A stretch of DNA of 64,000 nt, taken from the NCBI RefSeq assembly GCF_014197535.1, contig NZ_JACIFV010000003.1:342091-406090 (forward strand), read 5' to 3'. Below the pieces are notes generated by a model. The model was not told the DNA's origin. It searched no databases and saw nothing but the letters and a program-made list of their open reading frames with translations. Origin of the DNA: Rhizobium aethiopicum. GTDB lineage: Bacteria; Pseudomonadota; Alphaproteobacteria; Rhizobiales; Rhizobiaceae. Shown piece by piece: positions 1-8,698 of the stretch (positions are counted from its first letter, which is position 1; the number at the start of each line of letters is the position of its first letter). The position numbers and the translations under genes are program-made.

Positions 1-248
1 CGGACGCCGACATCAATTATTACGACGACGTGCTGGCTTCGGAGCTCGATGCCAACAAGAACCACTATGCGCTGCACCGGCCGATTGCCGGCAAGAAGGG
101 TAATGTCGCCGTGTTCTGGAGTGGCTGGGGCGACGGTGTCTATCCTGTCTTCTGGGGCCTCGACAAGGACGGCCGTCCATTGGTGCTGTTGACGGATTTT
201 GGTGTGATCGAGAATTCCGACGGACGGCGAGAGCCGAAGGTGCAATGA
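1..248 (+). CDS. C-terminal end of a DUF4241-like protein (5' truncated by window)
   Basis: The reading frame is open from base 3 and stops at 246-248. The visible 81 residues include SGWGDGVYPVFWGLD followed by a hydrophobic strand (LVLLTDFGVIE). This Trp-Gly-Asp-Gly and Pro-Val-Phe-Trp-Gly pattern resembles the C-terminal end of DUF4241 proteins, a family of unknown function. The true start lies upstream of the window. Its stop codon overlaps the next gene's ATG (ATGA at 245-248), so the two are probably co-transcribed and translationally coupled. Family assignment is from memory of the motif; no specific function can be given. Confidence 0.7.
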   Translation, partial: DADINYYDDVLASELDANKNHYALHRPIAGKKGNVAVFWSGWGDGVYPVFWGLDKDGRPLVLLTDFGVIENSDGRREPKVQ

Positions 249-775
249 GCGGGACGATCGGGATCATGGCAGGACGGAGAGGTGCGGCTGCGATTGCAGC
301 TGCCGCGGTTTTCGCCATTCCGGTTGTTGCGTTCGCCGCCGACTGCAAACAAGAGCAGGCCGTCTACGTCGATCGTGACGGCGCCTATGAACTGCGTTTT
401 ACGCCGCTGAATTCTCCCTCGGCTGCCGCCAGCAACCAGTTCAAGGTCAATGCGCTCAAGACATCCGTCGTCATGGAAGGCTACGTGATGCCATCGGAAG
501 ATCCGGTGCGGGCGATCGGCGTCCTGATGTTCAACTGCCCGGAGGGAGACGCGACCGGCGCCGACCTCGATGCATGCACCATCTGGCAGGGCGCCGTCTA
601 CAGTATGAATGCCAAGGGCGAGATGGACAATCTGCAGCCGGAGGGTGCGGCGGCGGCCGAAAAGATCGTGCTTCCCGGCCTTGGTCCCGCCATTCGTGAA
701 TCGAGCGCCTGGGGCGAGGGCAAGGTTTCGGTGGCGCCCTGGGATGTGCTGACTTTCAAGGAGTGTGCGACATGA
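245..775 (+). CDS. Secreted hypothetical protein
   Basis: A 176-residue protein with an N-terminal signal peptide: positively charged start, an Ala-rich hydrophobic core around residues 13-29, and an AFA-like cleavage site near residue 31. The mature part contains three Cys residues (in ADCKQEQ, FNCPEG and DACTIW) plus one near the C-terminus (KECAT), which suggests disulfides and periplasmic residence. The family is not recognised. It overlaps the DUF4241-like gene upstream by ATGA and the dehydrogenase downstream by ATGA (772-775), so all three look like one operon. Confidence 0.75.
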   Translation: MSGTIGIMAGRRGAAAIAAAAVFAIPVVAFAADCKQEQAVYVDRDGAYELRFTPLNSPSAAASNQFKVNALKTSVVMEGYVMPSEDPVRAIGVLMFNCPEGDATGADLDACTIWQGAVYSMNAKGEMDNLQPEGAAAAEKIVLPGLGPAIRESSAWGEGKVSVAPWDVLTFKECAT

Positions 776-1524
776 GTGATGCACCTGTTGTTCTCGTAAC
801 CGGCGGAAGCCGAGGTATTGGCGCCGCGGTCTGCCGGCTCGCCGCGCGCCAGGGCTGGCGCGTCGCCGTGAATTACGCCTCCAGCCGACAGGCGGCGGAG
901 GCTGTCGTTGCGGCGATCACTGAGGCCGGCGGCGAGGCCGTGGCGATCCAGGGCGATGTCGGCACGGCTGCCGATATCGTCGCGATGTTTGCCGCGGTCG
1001 ATCGCCATTTCGGCCGGCTCGACGGGCTGGTCAACAATGCCGGCATTGTCGATTATCCCCAGAGGGTCGACGAGATGGCGATCGAGCGGATCGAAAGGAT
1101 GCTGCGCGTCAATGTGACCGGCTCCATTCTGTGCGCGGGAGAGGCCGTTCGCCGCATGTCGAGCCGTTACAGTGGGCGGGGCGGGGCGATCGTCAACGTT
1201 TCGTCGATGGCGGCAATCCTCGGCTCGGCGACGCAGTATGTCGATTATGCGGCCTCGAAGGCGGCGATCGATACCTTCACCATCGGGCTCGCGCGTGAGG
1301 TCGCAGCGGAGGGTATTCGTGTGAATGCCGTCAGACCCGGCATCATCGAAACCGATCTTCATGCTTCGGGCGGGCTGCCGGACCGGGCGCGCGAAATGGC
1401 GCCGTCGGTGCCGATGCAGCGTCCAGGCACCGCCGAGGAGGTGGCGGACGCTATCCTCTATCTTCTTTCTCCTTCCGCCTCCTATGTCACGGGCGCGATC
1501 CTCAATGTGAGCGGCGGCCGCTAG
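772..1524 (+). CDS. SDR family oxidoreductase
   Basis: A 250-residue classical short-chain dehydrogenase/reductase. It has the nucleotide-binding motif TGGSRGIG at residues 10-17, NNAG at 88-91, the catalytic Ser at about 144-145 and the YxxxK pair Y159/K163. The C-terminal GxxxxVSGG pattern is also typical. NADP(H) preference is suggested by Ser-Arg after the glycine motif but is not proven. The ATG at 772 is preferred over an in-frame GTG at 763 because AAGGAG at 758-763 gives a good ribosome-binding distance and the ATG overlaps the upstream stop. The substrate is unknown. It lies shortly before lpdA. Confidence 0.9.
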   Translation: MSDAPVVLVTGGSRGIGAAVCRLAARQGWRVAVNYASSRQAAEAVVAAITEAGGEAVAIQGDVGTAADIVAMFAAVDRHFGRLDGLVNNAGIVDYPQRVDEMAIERIERMLRVNVTGSILCAGEAVRRMSSRYSGRGGAIVNVSSMAAILGSATQYVDYAASKAAIDTFTIGLAREVAAEGIRVNAVRPGIIETDLHASGGLPDRAREMAPSVPMQRPGTAEEVADAILYLLSPSASYVTGAILNVSGGR

Positions 1525-1545
1525 AAGGACGGGGCAAAACACAGC

Positions 1546-1794
1546 ATGCAGTATATTCTCGAATTCCTCGGCCTGATGGCCGTCTTCTCGATCTTCCTCG
1601 TCGTGTCGGGCGCCGATTTCGCCGCCATCATGACCCGCCTCGGCATGGGCTGGTTTGCCGGCGTCTCCTATTTCTTCACGGTCAAGACGATCCGTGACCG
1701 CTTCATTGCCAGCGGCAAATGGTTCAACCGCATTACCGGAGCGGCACTCGTCGCCTTCGGCTTCCGCCTGGCGCTATCGCGCGCAGCCGACTAA
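1546..1794 (+). CDS. Small membrane protein, LysE-tail-like
   Basis: An 82-residue protein with hydrophobic stretches at about residues 5-22 and 33-45 and a C-terminal segment (FNRITGAALVAFGFRLALSR). That segment resembles the last helix of LysE/RhtB amino-acid exporters, which commonly end in a Gly-Ala-x-Leu-hydrophobic-Gly-hydrophobic-Arg-Leu-Ala pattern. Either it is a genuine small inner-membrane protein or a remnant of such an exporter. It sits 21 bases after the dehydrogenase and 26 bases before lpdA, in the same direction, so it is probably co-transcribed. Confidence 0.6.
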   Translation: MQYILEFLGLMAVFSIFLVVSGADFAAIMTRLGMGWFAGVSYFFTVKTIRDRFIASGKWFNRITGAALVAFGFRLALSRAAD

Positions 1795-1820
1795 ACGAAA
1801 AATTCAAAGGGAAAGAAGCA

Positions 1821-3227
1821 ATGTCTTATGATGTGATCATTATCGGAACCGGCCCGGGCGGCTACGTCTGCGCGGTCAAGGCAGCCCAGCTCGGCCTCAA
1901 GGTCGCCGTCGTCGAAAAGCGCGCGACCTATGGCGGCACCTGCCTGAACGTCGGCTGCATTCCGTCGAAGGCGCTGCTGCATGCTTCCGAAATGTTCCAT
2001 CAGGCCGGCCACGGATTAAGCGCGCTTGGCATCGACGTGCCGGCGCCGACGCTCAACCTCGGCAATATGATGGCTCATAAGGATGCGACGGTGAAGTCGA
2101 ACGTCGACGGCGTCGCCTTCCTGTTCAAGAAGAACAAGATCGACGCTTTCCAAGGTACCGGCAAGGTCGTTTCGGCCGGCAGGGTTTCCGTCACCGCCGA
2201 GGATGGGACGGCGCAGGAAATCGAAGGCAAGAACATCGTCATCGCCACCGGCTCCGACGTCGCCGGCATTCCCGGCGTGCAGGTCGAAATCGATGAAAAG
2301 ACCATCATCTCGTCGACAGGCGGCATTGCGTTGGAAAAGGTGCCGGAAACGCTGATCGTCGTCGGCGGCGGCGTCATCGGCCTCGAACTCGGCTCGGTGT
2401 GGTCGCGCCTCGGCGCCAAGGTCACCGTCGTCGAATATCTCGACACCATTCTCGGCGGCATGGACGGCGAGGTCTCCAAGCAGTTCCAGCGCATGCTCGC
2501 CAAGCAGGGCATCGATTTCAACCTCAGCGCCAAGGTCACCGGCGTCGAGAAGGGCGGCAAGGGCGCCAAGGTCACGTTCGAGCCGGTCAAGGGCGGTGAC
2601 GCGGTGACGCTCGACGCTGAAGTCGTGCTGATCGCCACCGGCCGCAAGCCCTACACCGCAGGCCTCGGCCTGGAAGAGGCAGGCGTGGCCCTCGACAATC
2701 GCGGCCGCGTCGAGATCGACGGACACTTCAAGACCAATGTCGCCGGCATCTATGCGATCGGTGACGTGGTGAAGGGTCCGATGCTGGCGCACAAGGCGGA
2801 AGACGAGGGTGTGGCGCTCGCCGAAATCCTCGCCGGTCAGCATGGCCACGTCAATTATGAGGTCATTCCGAGCGTCGTCTACACCCAGCCGGAAATCGCT
2901 TCGGTCGGCAAGACCGAGGACGAGCTGAAGGCGGCGGGCGTTGCATACAAAGTCGGCAAGTTCCCGTTCACGGCAAACGGCCGCGCCCGCGCGATGCTGG
3001 CGACCGACGGCTTCGTCAAGATCCTCGCGGACAAGGAGACGGACCGCGTGCTCGGCGGCCATATCGTCGGCTTCGGCGCTGGCGAGATGATCCACGAGAT
3101 CGCCGTGCTGATGGAATTCGGCGGCTCGTCGGAAGATCTCGGCCGGACCTGCCATGCACATCCGACGATGTCCGAAGCGGTCAAGGAGGCTGCACTCGCG
3201 ACCTTCTTCAAGCCGATCCATATGTAA
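1821..3227 (+). CDS. lpdA: Dihydrolipoamide dehydrogenase (E3)
   Basis: A 468-residue flavoprotein that reoxidises dihydrolipoamide in 2-oxoacid dehydrogenase complexes, passing electrons to NAD+. It shows the FAD motif GTGPGG at residues 9-14, the redox-active disulfide CLNVGC at 41-46, a second dinucleotide motif (VVGGGVIGLELG) near 180, the ATGRKP segment, and the C-terminal HAHPT catalytic His region. The start at 1821 follows an AAAGGGAAAG purine tract; longer in-frame upstream codons overlap the small membrane gene and lack homology. It is most likely the E3 of the 2-oxoglutarate dehydrogenase complex, although sucA/sucB are not in the window. Confidence 0.97.
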   Translation: MSYDVIIIGTGPGGYVCAVKAAQLGLKVAVVEKRATYGGTCLNVGCIPSKALLHASEMFHQAGHGLSALGIDVPAPTLNLGNMMAHKDATVKSNVDGVAFLFKKNKIDAFQGTGKVVSAGRVSVTAEDGTAQEIEGKNIVIATGSDVAGIPGVQVEIDEKTIISSTGGIALEKVPETLIVVGGGVIGLELGSVWSRLGAKVTVVEYLDTILGGMDGEVSKQFQRMLAKQGIDFNLSAKVTGVEKGGKGAKVTFEPVKGGDAVTLDAEVVLIATGRKPYTAGLGLEEAGVALDNRGRVEIDGHFKTNVAGIYAIGDVVKGPMLAHKAEDEGVALAEILAGQHGHVNYEVIPSVVYTQPEIASVGKTEDELKAAGVAYKVGKFPFTANGRARAMLATDGFVKILADKETDRVLGGHIVGFGAGEMIHEIAVLMEFGGSSEDLGRTCHAHPTMSEAVKEAALATFFKPIHM

Positions 3228-3252
3228 TCTTACATCTTCGTAATGAAGCGCG

Positions 3253-3286
3253 CAGCCGCTTGCCGAGAGGCAAGCGGCTGTTTTAG
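3253..3286 (+). terminator. Rho-independent terminator after lpdA
   Basis: A perfect 12-bp stem (CAGCCGCTTGCC at 3253-3264 paired with 3269-3280) with a 4-base GAGA loop is followed by TTTT. It lies 25 bases after the lpdA stop and closes that operon. Confidence 0.85.
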
Positions 3287-3329
3287 TTGTCTCATATCGC
3301 AGAGTTCGAGCATCCGGGGGAGATCAGGA

Positions 3330-3830
3330 ATGCAGCAGCCGTCCATCCTGAGTTACAGTCTCAGCCAACGTTTCCTCCACTGGGCGGTGGCGTTGCTGAT
3401 CTTCTTCAATCTGCGGTTTCCCGACGGGATGAATATCTGGCACCATCTCGTTCGCAGGGGCGAGGTGCCGACGCCCGAGCAGATTGCCTCGGCGAATATT
3501 CATGCCTATGTCGGCATCGCCATTCTGCTGCTTGCCGTCCTCAGGCTCTGCCTGCGTTTTATGCAGGGTGTGCCGCCCGAAGTTTCGCAGGAGCCGGCGA
3601 TCTTTCGTCTCGGGGCAAAGTCCGCCCATGCCGGGCTTTATATCCTGCTCTTCGCGCTGCCGCTTTCCGGCATCGCCGCTTACTATTTCGGCATCAATCC
3701 CGCCGGCTTCGTTCACGCGGATGTCTTGAAGGTCATTCTTTGGGGGCTGATCGCTGCCCACGTCGCAGGCGCGCTCGTCCATCAGTTCTATTGGAAAAGC
3801 AATGTGCTGCGCCGCATGACCCTCGGCTGA
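3330..3830 (+). CDS. Cytochrome b561-type membrane protein
   Basis: A 166-residue protein with four predicted membrane helices and His residues in the expected places for two b-type haems: H17 in the first helix (RFLHWAV), one in NIHAYVG, one in KSAHAGLY, and two in the last helix (AAHVAGALVHQFYW). This matches the bacterial cytochrome b561 family, which transfers electrons in the inner membrane, often from ubiquinol or to superoxide. The ATG at 3330 follows GGGGAGATCAGGA; an in-frame ATG at 3243 would lie in the lpdA terminator and is rejected. Confidence 0.88.
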   Translation: MQQPSILSYSLSQRFLHWAVALLIFFNLRFPDGMNIWHHLVRRGEVPTPEQIASANIHAYVGIAILLLAVLRLCLRFMQGVPPEVSQEPAIFRLGAKSAHAGLYILLFALPLSGIAAYYFGINPAGFVHADVLKVILWGLIAAHVAGALVHQFYWKSNVLRRMTLG

Positions 3831-3841
3831 CGAAAACGAGT

Positions 3842-4933
3842 TCAGTTCACGGCGGTGACGGTGAAGCCCTGCTTGCGCAGTAATTCGATGACGCCGTCCT
3901 TGCCGGGCAGATGCAGGGCGCCGACGGCCATGAAGACGTTGCCGCCGTCGAGAATGGGGGCGGCGCGTTCCGCCATCACCCTGTTTCGATCGAGGATGAC
4001 CCGCTGTTCGAAGGTGGCATAGTCGCTGCTTTCGCCTTCGTTCTCCGGTGTCACTGTCTTCAGCATCGGCATGGTCATGCCGATATCGCCGGAGAGGTAG
4101 AGATCGGTCATCGTTTCGACGACATCATTCATCTTGGCTCCGAGTTCCAGCGTCTCGATCAGCGACTTCATATGGAATTCGACCGGCAGATCGGCCATGG
4201 CCTGGATCTGCTCCGCAAGGGTTTCCAGCCCCTTGACCTCTTTGCCTTCGGCAACGGCGTCGCTGGCGATTTTCTGGTCGAGAAACTGCACGCCTCTGGC
4301 CTTGCGGGCGAGTTCGCAGACCGGAAGGGCGACGGCGCTGGAGATCATCCATGGCCGCATGCGGGAGACGGCGCTGAGCGGGATGCCGCGCTGCTTGAGG
4401 CCGGCTTCCAGGCGCTTGTAGTCCTCGGCAGAGAGCAGCTTATCGATCGTCGTGCCGTCGGTGAACATCGTCAGTTCCGGCCGTGCGAGCAGGGCGGCGG
4501 TCGCCTTGCGCTCATCGAGGATCTCGTCGGATTCGATGATGATCGTCTTGGCTGCGTCGTGGGCCGCCTGGGCGCGCGGCGGCAGGGCAAGCACGCGGGG
4601 ATCGGTCACATGCATGCTGCCAAGCAGCCATGAGGGGGCAAGTCCGGGCTTTTCGATCTTCCAGAAGATGCCCTTGCCGTTCGGCGTTGCCTCGGCTTCC
4701 TTGACCGCCGCAGCATATCGGGCGGGGTCGCTCTGCTGCAAGTCGACTATGAGATTGCGGCCGGTGCAGGCTGTGTCTTCGGCCGCCGCCGGCCTTGCGG
4801 CGAGGAGGGCGACAAACAGAGCCGCAACAAGCAGCATGTGGAAGGCTGCAATCAGCCAGAGCAGCAGATTGCCCGGTGCTGCGAGGAAAAAAACCCGGCG
4901 GTTGATCGAAGTCGTCATCATGGTGTTCCCCAC
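3842..4933 (-). CDS. TraB/GumN family protein
   Basis: A 363-residue protein with an N-terminal membrane anchor or long signal peptide (about residues 22-51). The mature domain resembles TraB/GumN (PF01963, Tiki-like) proteins: LLGSMHVTDPR near residue 104 supplies the GSxH motif, and VFMAVGALHLPGKDG near the end supplies the second conserved GxxHL motif. The eukaryotic relative Tiki is a metal-dependent protease; activity here is unproven. It probably acts in the periplasm. It is convergent with the b561 gene, with only 11 bases between them. No strong terminator is visible there. Confidence 0.85.
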   Translation of the reverse strand: MGNTMMTTSINRRVFFLAAPGNLLLWLIAAFHMLLVAALFVALLAARPAAAEDTACTGRNLIVDLQQSDPARYAAAVKEAEATPNGKGIFWKIEKPGLAPSWLLGSMHVTDPRVLALPPRAQAAHDAAKTIIIESDEILDERKATAALLARPELTMFTDGTTIDKLLSAEDYKRLEAGLKQRGIPLSAVSRMRPWMISSAVALPVCELARKARGVQFLDQKIASDAVAEGKEVKGLETLAEQIQAMADLPVEFHMKSLIETLELGAKMNDVVETMTDLYLSGDIGMTMPMLKTVTPENEGESSDYATFEQRVILDRNRVMAERAAPILDGGNVFMAVGALHLPGKDGVIELLRKQGFTVTAVN

Positions 4934-5096
4934 ATGCCCTATCGCTTCTGCTCTACGCTCGGCTTGCGCATAATCCTTTAAGAGATTGCGTTAACGAAAA
5001 CTTAGCGCATCGCTTCAGGCGGATTCATGGGCGCTAAGCTTGTCGACAATATGGGATGCCGTCGTCACAAGCGCTGCGCGTTTTGGACGACATCCA

Positions 5097-6032
5097 TCAA
5101 GCGCGCGGATGGGCTCGATCATACACCTCAAGCAACCGCGATGCATCGACGCCGGTATAGACCTGTGTTGTCGAAAGGCTGGCGTGGCCGAGCAGTTCCT
5201 GGATGGTGCGCAGATCGCCGCCGCCGGCAAGCAGATGGGTGGCGAAAGAGTGACGGAGCGCATGCGGCGTCGCCGTCTCCGGCAGGCCGAAGGCGCCGCG
5301 GAGCTTCTGCATGGCCCGCTGGATGATCGCCGCCTGCAGCTTGCCGCCGCGGGCACCGCGAAACAGCGGCTCACCGCTTTCGAGATGATAGGGGCAGAGC
5401 GCGCGATATTTCTCGACCGCATCGAAAACAACGGGCAGAAGCGGCACCAGCCGTGTCTTGTTGCCCTTGCCGGTGATGCGCAATGTCGTCGCGCCCTTTT
5501 GCAGGTCGGCGGGAACGAGAGCCAGCGCTTCGGAAATGCGCAGGCCGCAGCCGTAGAGCAGGGTCATGACAGCCGCATCGCGCGCGGCGATCCAGGGTTC
5601 GTCATGCAGTTGGGCTTCATCGCTGACGATGGTGATCGCCTGCGTGTCCGACAGCGGTTTGGGCAGCGACTTCGGCTGTTTCGGCGAACGGATCGCGCCG
5701 GCGCCGGCGGCATTGACCAGGCCCTTCTTTTCCAGGTGACGCAACAGCGAACGAAGGCCGGCGAGATTGCGGCCGAGCGAACGGGCGCCGGAGCCTTGCC
5801 TGCGCCGAGCAGCCAGGAAGGCGCGGAAATCGGCGGGGCGCAATTCCCTGATATCGCCGAGCGTTGCCGGGCCGGCGAGATGAACGGTCAGGAAGGTCAG
5901 AAACTGGCGGGTGTCGCGCTCATAGGCATCGAGCGTATGCTCGGAAAGACGGCGTTCACGAGCGAGGTTTTCGAGCCACGCAGCGCGTTCCGCCATCAGG
6001 CGCGGGTCGGCGATTACAAGCAGTTCATTCAC
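5097..6032 (-). CDS. xerC: Tyrosine recombinase XerC
   Basis: A 311-residue site-specific recombinase expected to resolve chromosome dimers at dif with XerD. The N-terminal SAM-like core-binding domain covers about residues 12-105 and the catalytic domain about 125-305. All catalytic residues are visible: R165 (GCGLRISE), K189 (TGKGNK), H257 and R260 (HALRHSF), H283 (LGHASLSTT) and the nucleophile Y292. Nothing nearby indicates a phage or integron. Length and isolated chromosomal setting fit XerC rather than an integrase. Confidence 0.93.
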   Translation of the reverse strand: MNELLVIADPRLMAERAAWLENLARERRLSEHTLDAYERDTRQFLTFLTVHLAGPATLGDIRELRPADFRAFLAARRRQGSGARSLGRNLAGLRSLLRHLEKKGLVNAAGAGAIRSPKQPKSLPKPLSDTQAITIVSDEAQLHDEPWIAARDAAVMTLLYGCGLRISEALALVPADLQKGATTLRITGKGNKTRLVPLLPVVFDAVEKYRALCPYHLESGEPLFRGARGGKLQAAIIQRAMQKLRGAFGLPETATPHALRHSFATHLLAGGGDLRTIQELLGHASLSTTQVYTGVDASRLLEVYDRAHPRA

Positions 6033-6171
6033 GTTGCTGGCCTTGAATTTGCCTTTAAGTCCGCCAATTTGAAGCAGGAACGGTTATGGAATTGCTAATG
6101 CCGGCCAAGCCTTTGTCATCCTTCGATCATATTGTACTGCGATAGCTTACAGCCCATAGACAGGATCTTTC

Positions 6172-7122
6172 ATGGCACGGCGCGATTCCATGACGGCTTT
6201 CGGACAACTCGCGGAAGCGATCGCTCTTGTTTCGCAGGGAAAGCCCGGTCACATCGTCGATACGCTGATTGCCGAACGCGGCCAAAGGATCGTGAAACAT
6301 CCGCTTTGGCCGATCATGCGACCGTTCCTCTACACGCTTCTGCGCTACAACAAGGCGATCGAATTCGCCAATGCGGTTGCCAACATGCCGGGTTTCCAGT
6401 CGTTCGAATATCTGAGCGACGTGTTGAAGCTCGACATCGGCGTCGCCAACGGCGAACGCATTCCTGAGAGCGGCGGCTTCATCCTCGTCAGCAATCACCC
6501 CACAGGCATTGCCGATGGGGTTGCCGTATTCGACCTGCTGAAAACGCGCCGGCCCGATATGATGTTCTTTGCCAATCGCGATGCGATCCGCGTCAATCCG
6601 CGTTTTGCTGAAATGGTCATCCCCGTCGAATGGCGGGAGGAGCACAAGAGCAAGCTCAAGGCGCGCGAGACGCTGCAATTGACGAACCACGCAGTGCGGG
6701 AAGGCAAGGCCACCGTGCTCTTTCCATCGGGCCGCATCGCCTATTGGGCCAATGGCCGGCTCAATGAGCGCCCATGGAAAACGTCGGCGGTTGGGCTGGC
6801 GCGCAAATACAATCTGCCGATTCTTCCGGTCCACATGACGGCCCGCAATTCCGGCCTTTTTTATTGGCTGGCGAAGTGGTCGACGGAGCTGCGCGACATG
6901 ACGGTTTTCCACGAACTCTTGAACAAGCGCGGCGACCGTTTCGATTTCGTGATCGGCAGTCTCATTCCCGCCGAACATCTCGATGGCGATGTCAACGAGG
7001 TGACGAAGGCGCTGGAGAAACATACGGTCCACGACATGGCCCGCGATGGGGACGCGACCTTCGTGCCGGTCGCCGGGCCGGCTGCGGCGATGCCGCGCGA
7101 GATGTCGGTTCTGGCCGTCTAG
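6172..7122 (+). CDS. Lysophospholipid acyltransferase-like protein (PlsC superfamily)
   Basis: A 316-residue protein with the acyltransferase fold motif SNHPTGIADG near residue 107-116 and a second block LFPSGRIAYW. The His and Asp of the first block are separated by five residues (HPTGIAD) rather than the four of canonical PlsC; this spacing is also seen in related NHPxG-type families. It probably acylates a lysolipid at the inner membrane; the substrate is unknown. It is divergent from xerC and is followed closely by a GNAT gene. Confidence 0.8.
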   Translation: MARRDSMTAFGQLAEAIALVSQGKPGHIVDTLIAERGQRIVKHPLWPIMRPFLYTLLRYNKAIEFANAVANMPGFQSFEYLSDVLKLDIGVANGERIPESGGFILVSNHPTGIADGVAVFDLLKTRRPDMMFFANRDAIRVNPRFAEMVIPVEWREEHKSKLKARETLQLTNHAVREGKATVLFPSGRIAYWANGRLNERPWKTSAVGLARKYNLPILPVHMTARNSGLFYWLAKWSTELRDMTVFHELLNKRGDRFDFVIGSLIPAEHLDGDVNEVTKALEKHTVHDMARDGDATFVPVAGPAAAMPREMSVLAV

Positions 7123-7126
7123 AACC

Positions 7127-7567
7127 GTGACGATCGACATTCGCATCTTCCGTGATCGTTTGCCGGAGGCGATGACGGGACTTGCGCACGACGCCCGGCA
7201 GGAAGGCCATCTCCATATAGGCCGGCTTATCGATGAGTGGGCAGCAGGCGACATCCGCTTCGCGCGTGACGGCGAAAGGCTGCTCGGCGCCTTTGCCGGC
7301 GAAACACTCGTTGGTGTTGGTGGCATGACCATCGAACCCGCCATGCCGGAAGCGTTGCGGATGCGGCGTTTCTACGTTCGCCCGGCGATGCGCGGTCGCG
7401 GCGTCGGCCGGATGCTTGCTCTGGCACTTCTGGATCACGCGCGACGCTTCTGCCGTTGTGTCACCGTGCATGCGGGAAACGACGGTGCGGCGAAATTTTG
7501 GGAGTCGCTCGAGTTTCGTCCCCTTGACCAGGATGGCTATACCCATGTTCTCGATCTGCGCGGTTGA
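7127..7567 (+). CDS. GNAT family N-acetyltransferase
   Basis: A 146-residue protein whose central block RRFYVRPAMRGRGVGRML (about residues 82-99) contains the R/Q-x-x-G-x-G/A acetyl-CoA pyrophosphate loop of GNAT enzymes. The region NDGAAKFWESLEF is the usual motif B end. The start is a GTG at 7127, four bases after the acyltransferase stop codon, so the two genes are probably coupled. No strong ribosome-binding site is visible, which leaves the start uncertain. The substrate is unknown. Confidence 0.82.
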   Translation: MTIDIRIFRDRLPEAMTGLAHDARQEGHLHIGRLIDEWAAGDIRFARDGERLLGAFAGETLVGVGGMTIEPAMPEALRMRRFYVRPAMRGRGVGRMLALALLDHARRFCRCVTVHAGNDGAAKFWESLEFRPLDQDGYTHVLDLRG

Positions 7568-7584
7568 GGCGAGATCGCACACCA

Positions 7585-8517
7585 TCATGCGCCGATCTCC
7601 TGGAGGCGGACGGCCTGGCGGGCCAAAAGCCGCTCGACATCGGCAATGTCGAGCGCTGAAAGTCTAGGCCCCGGCTTGCGCAAGGCGGGGGACTTGATGA
7701 CGCCGCGCTTGGCAAGCACGTATTTGCGGCAGGCAAGACCGATGCCTTGCTGCTGTTCATAGCGGGCGAGCGGCAGATAGGCATCGAAGATTTCGTGGGC
7801 GCGCTCGGGATTGCCGGCACTATAGGCTTCGACGACGCCGACCATCATCTCGGGATAGCAGAAGCCGGTCATAGCGCCATCGGCTCCGCGGCCCATCTCC
7901 TCCGGCAGAAAAAGCCCGCCATTGCCGCAGAGGATGGAGATGCGCCGCATACCGCCCTTGTCGCTGGCTGCGCGAAGCGCGGTGATTTTCGACAGGCCCG
8001 GCCAATCCTCGTGTTTGAGCATGACGCAATTGGGCACGTCCCTGACGATGCGCTCGATGACCGCGGGTGCGATCGTCACATTGGTGGTGAGCGGGTAGTC
8101 CTGCAGCACGAAGGGCGTATCACCCAGAGTTTCACCAACCGACTGGTAGAAGGCGAAGACCTGATCGTCGGTCCTGATGGTCCAGGGCGGCGCAACCATG
8201 ACGCCGGCGGCACCTTCGCCCATGACGGCCTTGGCGAGCTCACTCATCGGGGCAAGTCCGGGCGCCGACACGCCGACGACCACCGGCAGGCGCCCGTCAA
8301 GGCGCTTCAGCACACGCTCGACCACGCGCCGCGATTCCTCAGCAGTCAGCTTCGGGGCCTCGCCGAGCTGGCCGAGCACCGTCAGGCCGGTGACGCCGGC
8401 GCCTTCATAGAAATCGACCATGCTGTCGATGCTTTCGAGATCGAGCGCGCCGTCGTCGGCGAAGGGAGTTACCGCGATAACGTAGACGCCTTTGGCATTC
8501 TCGGTCAGTCTGGCCAT
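7585..8517 (-). CDS. Dihydrodipicolinate synthase family (class I aldolase/lyase)
   Basis: A 310-residue TIM-barrel protein of the DapA/NanA superfamily. It shows the GLTVLGQLGE block that replaces the usual GTTGE, the conserved Tyr in LQDYPL, and the Schiff-base Lys in VMLKHED. Substitutions around the pyruvate-binding loop indicate it is not the housekeeping DapA but a paralogue acting on another 2-oxo acid. It is convergent with the GNAT gene; 17 bases separate them. Confidence 0.87.
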   Translation of the reverse strand: MARLTENAKGVYVIAVTPFADDGALDLESIDSMVDFYEGAGVTGLTVLGQLGEAPKLTAEESRRVVERVLKRLDGRLPVVVGVSAPGLAPMSELAKAVMGEGAAGVMVAPPWTIRTDDQVFAFYQSVGETLGDTPFVLQDYPLTTNVTIAPAVIERIVRDVPNCVMLKHEDWPGLSKITALRAASDKGGMRRISILCGNGGLFLPEEMGRGADGAMTGFCYPEMMVGVVEAYSAGNPERAHEIFDAYLPLARYEQQQGIGLACRKYVLAKRGVIKSPALRKPGPRLSALDIADVERLLARQAVRLQEIGA

Positions 8518-8698
8518 TCAGTCTCCGATTCAGCTGTCGAACAAATCTTCCGGCAATCTTGGCGGCCAATTGCTTGCCCCGCAACCTTTTCGTCAAGGCG
8601 CGGTCCGTCTTGGCGAGTCGTTATCCACGTTGTCGCTCGACGAACCATCGCGTCTTTGCGGTTCCAATTCCATCGATTTGCGGGCATGGTCTCGCGCG

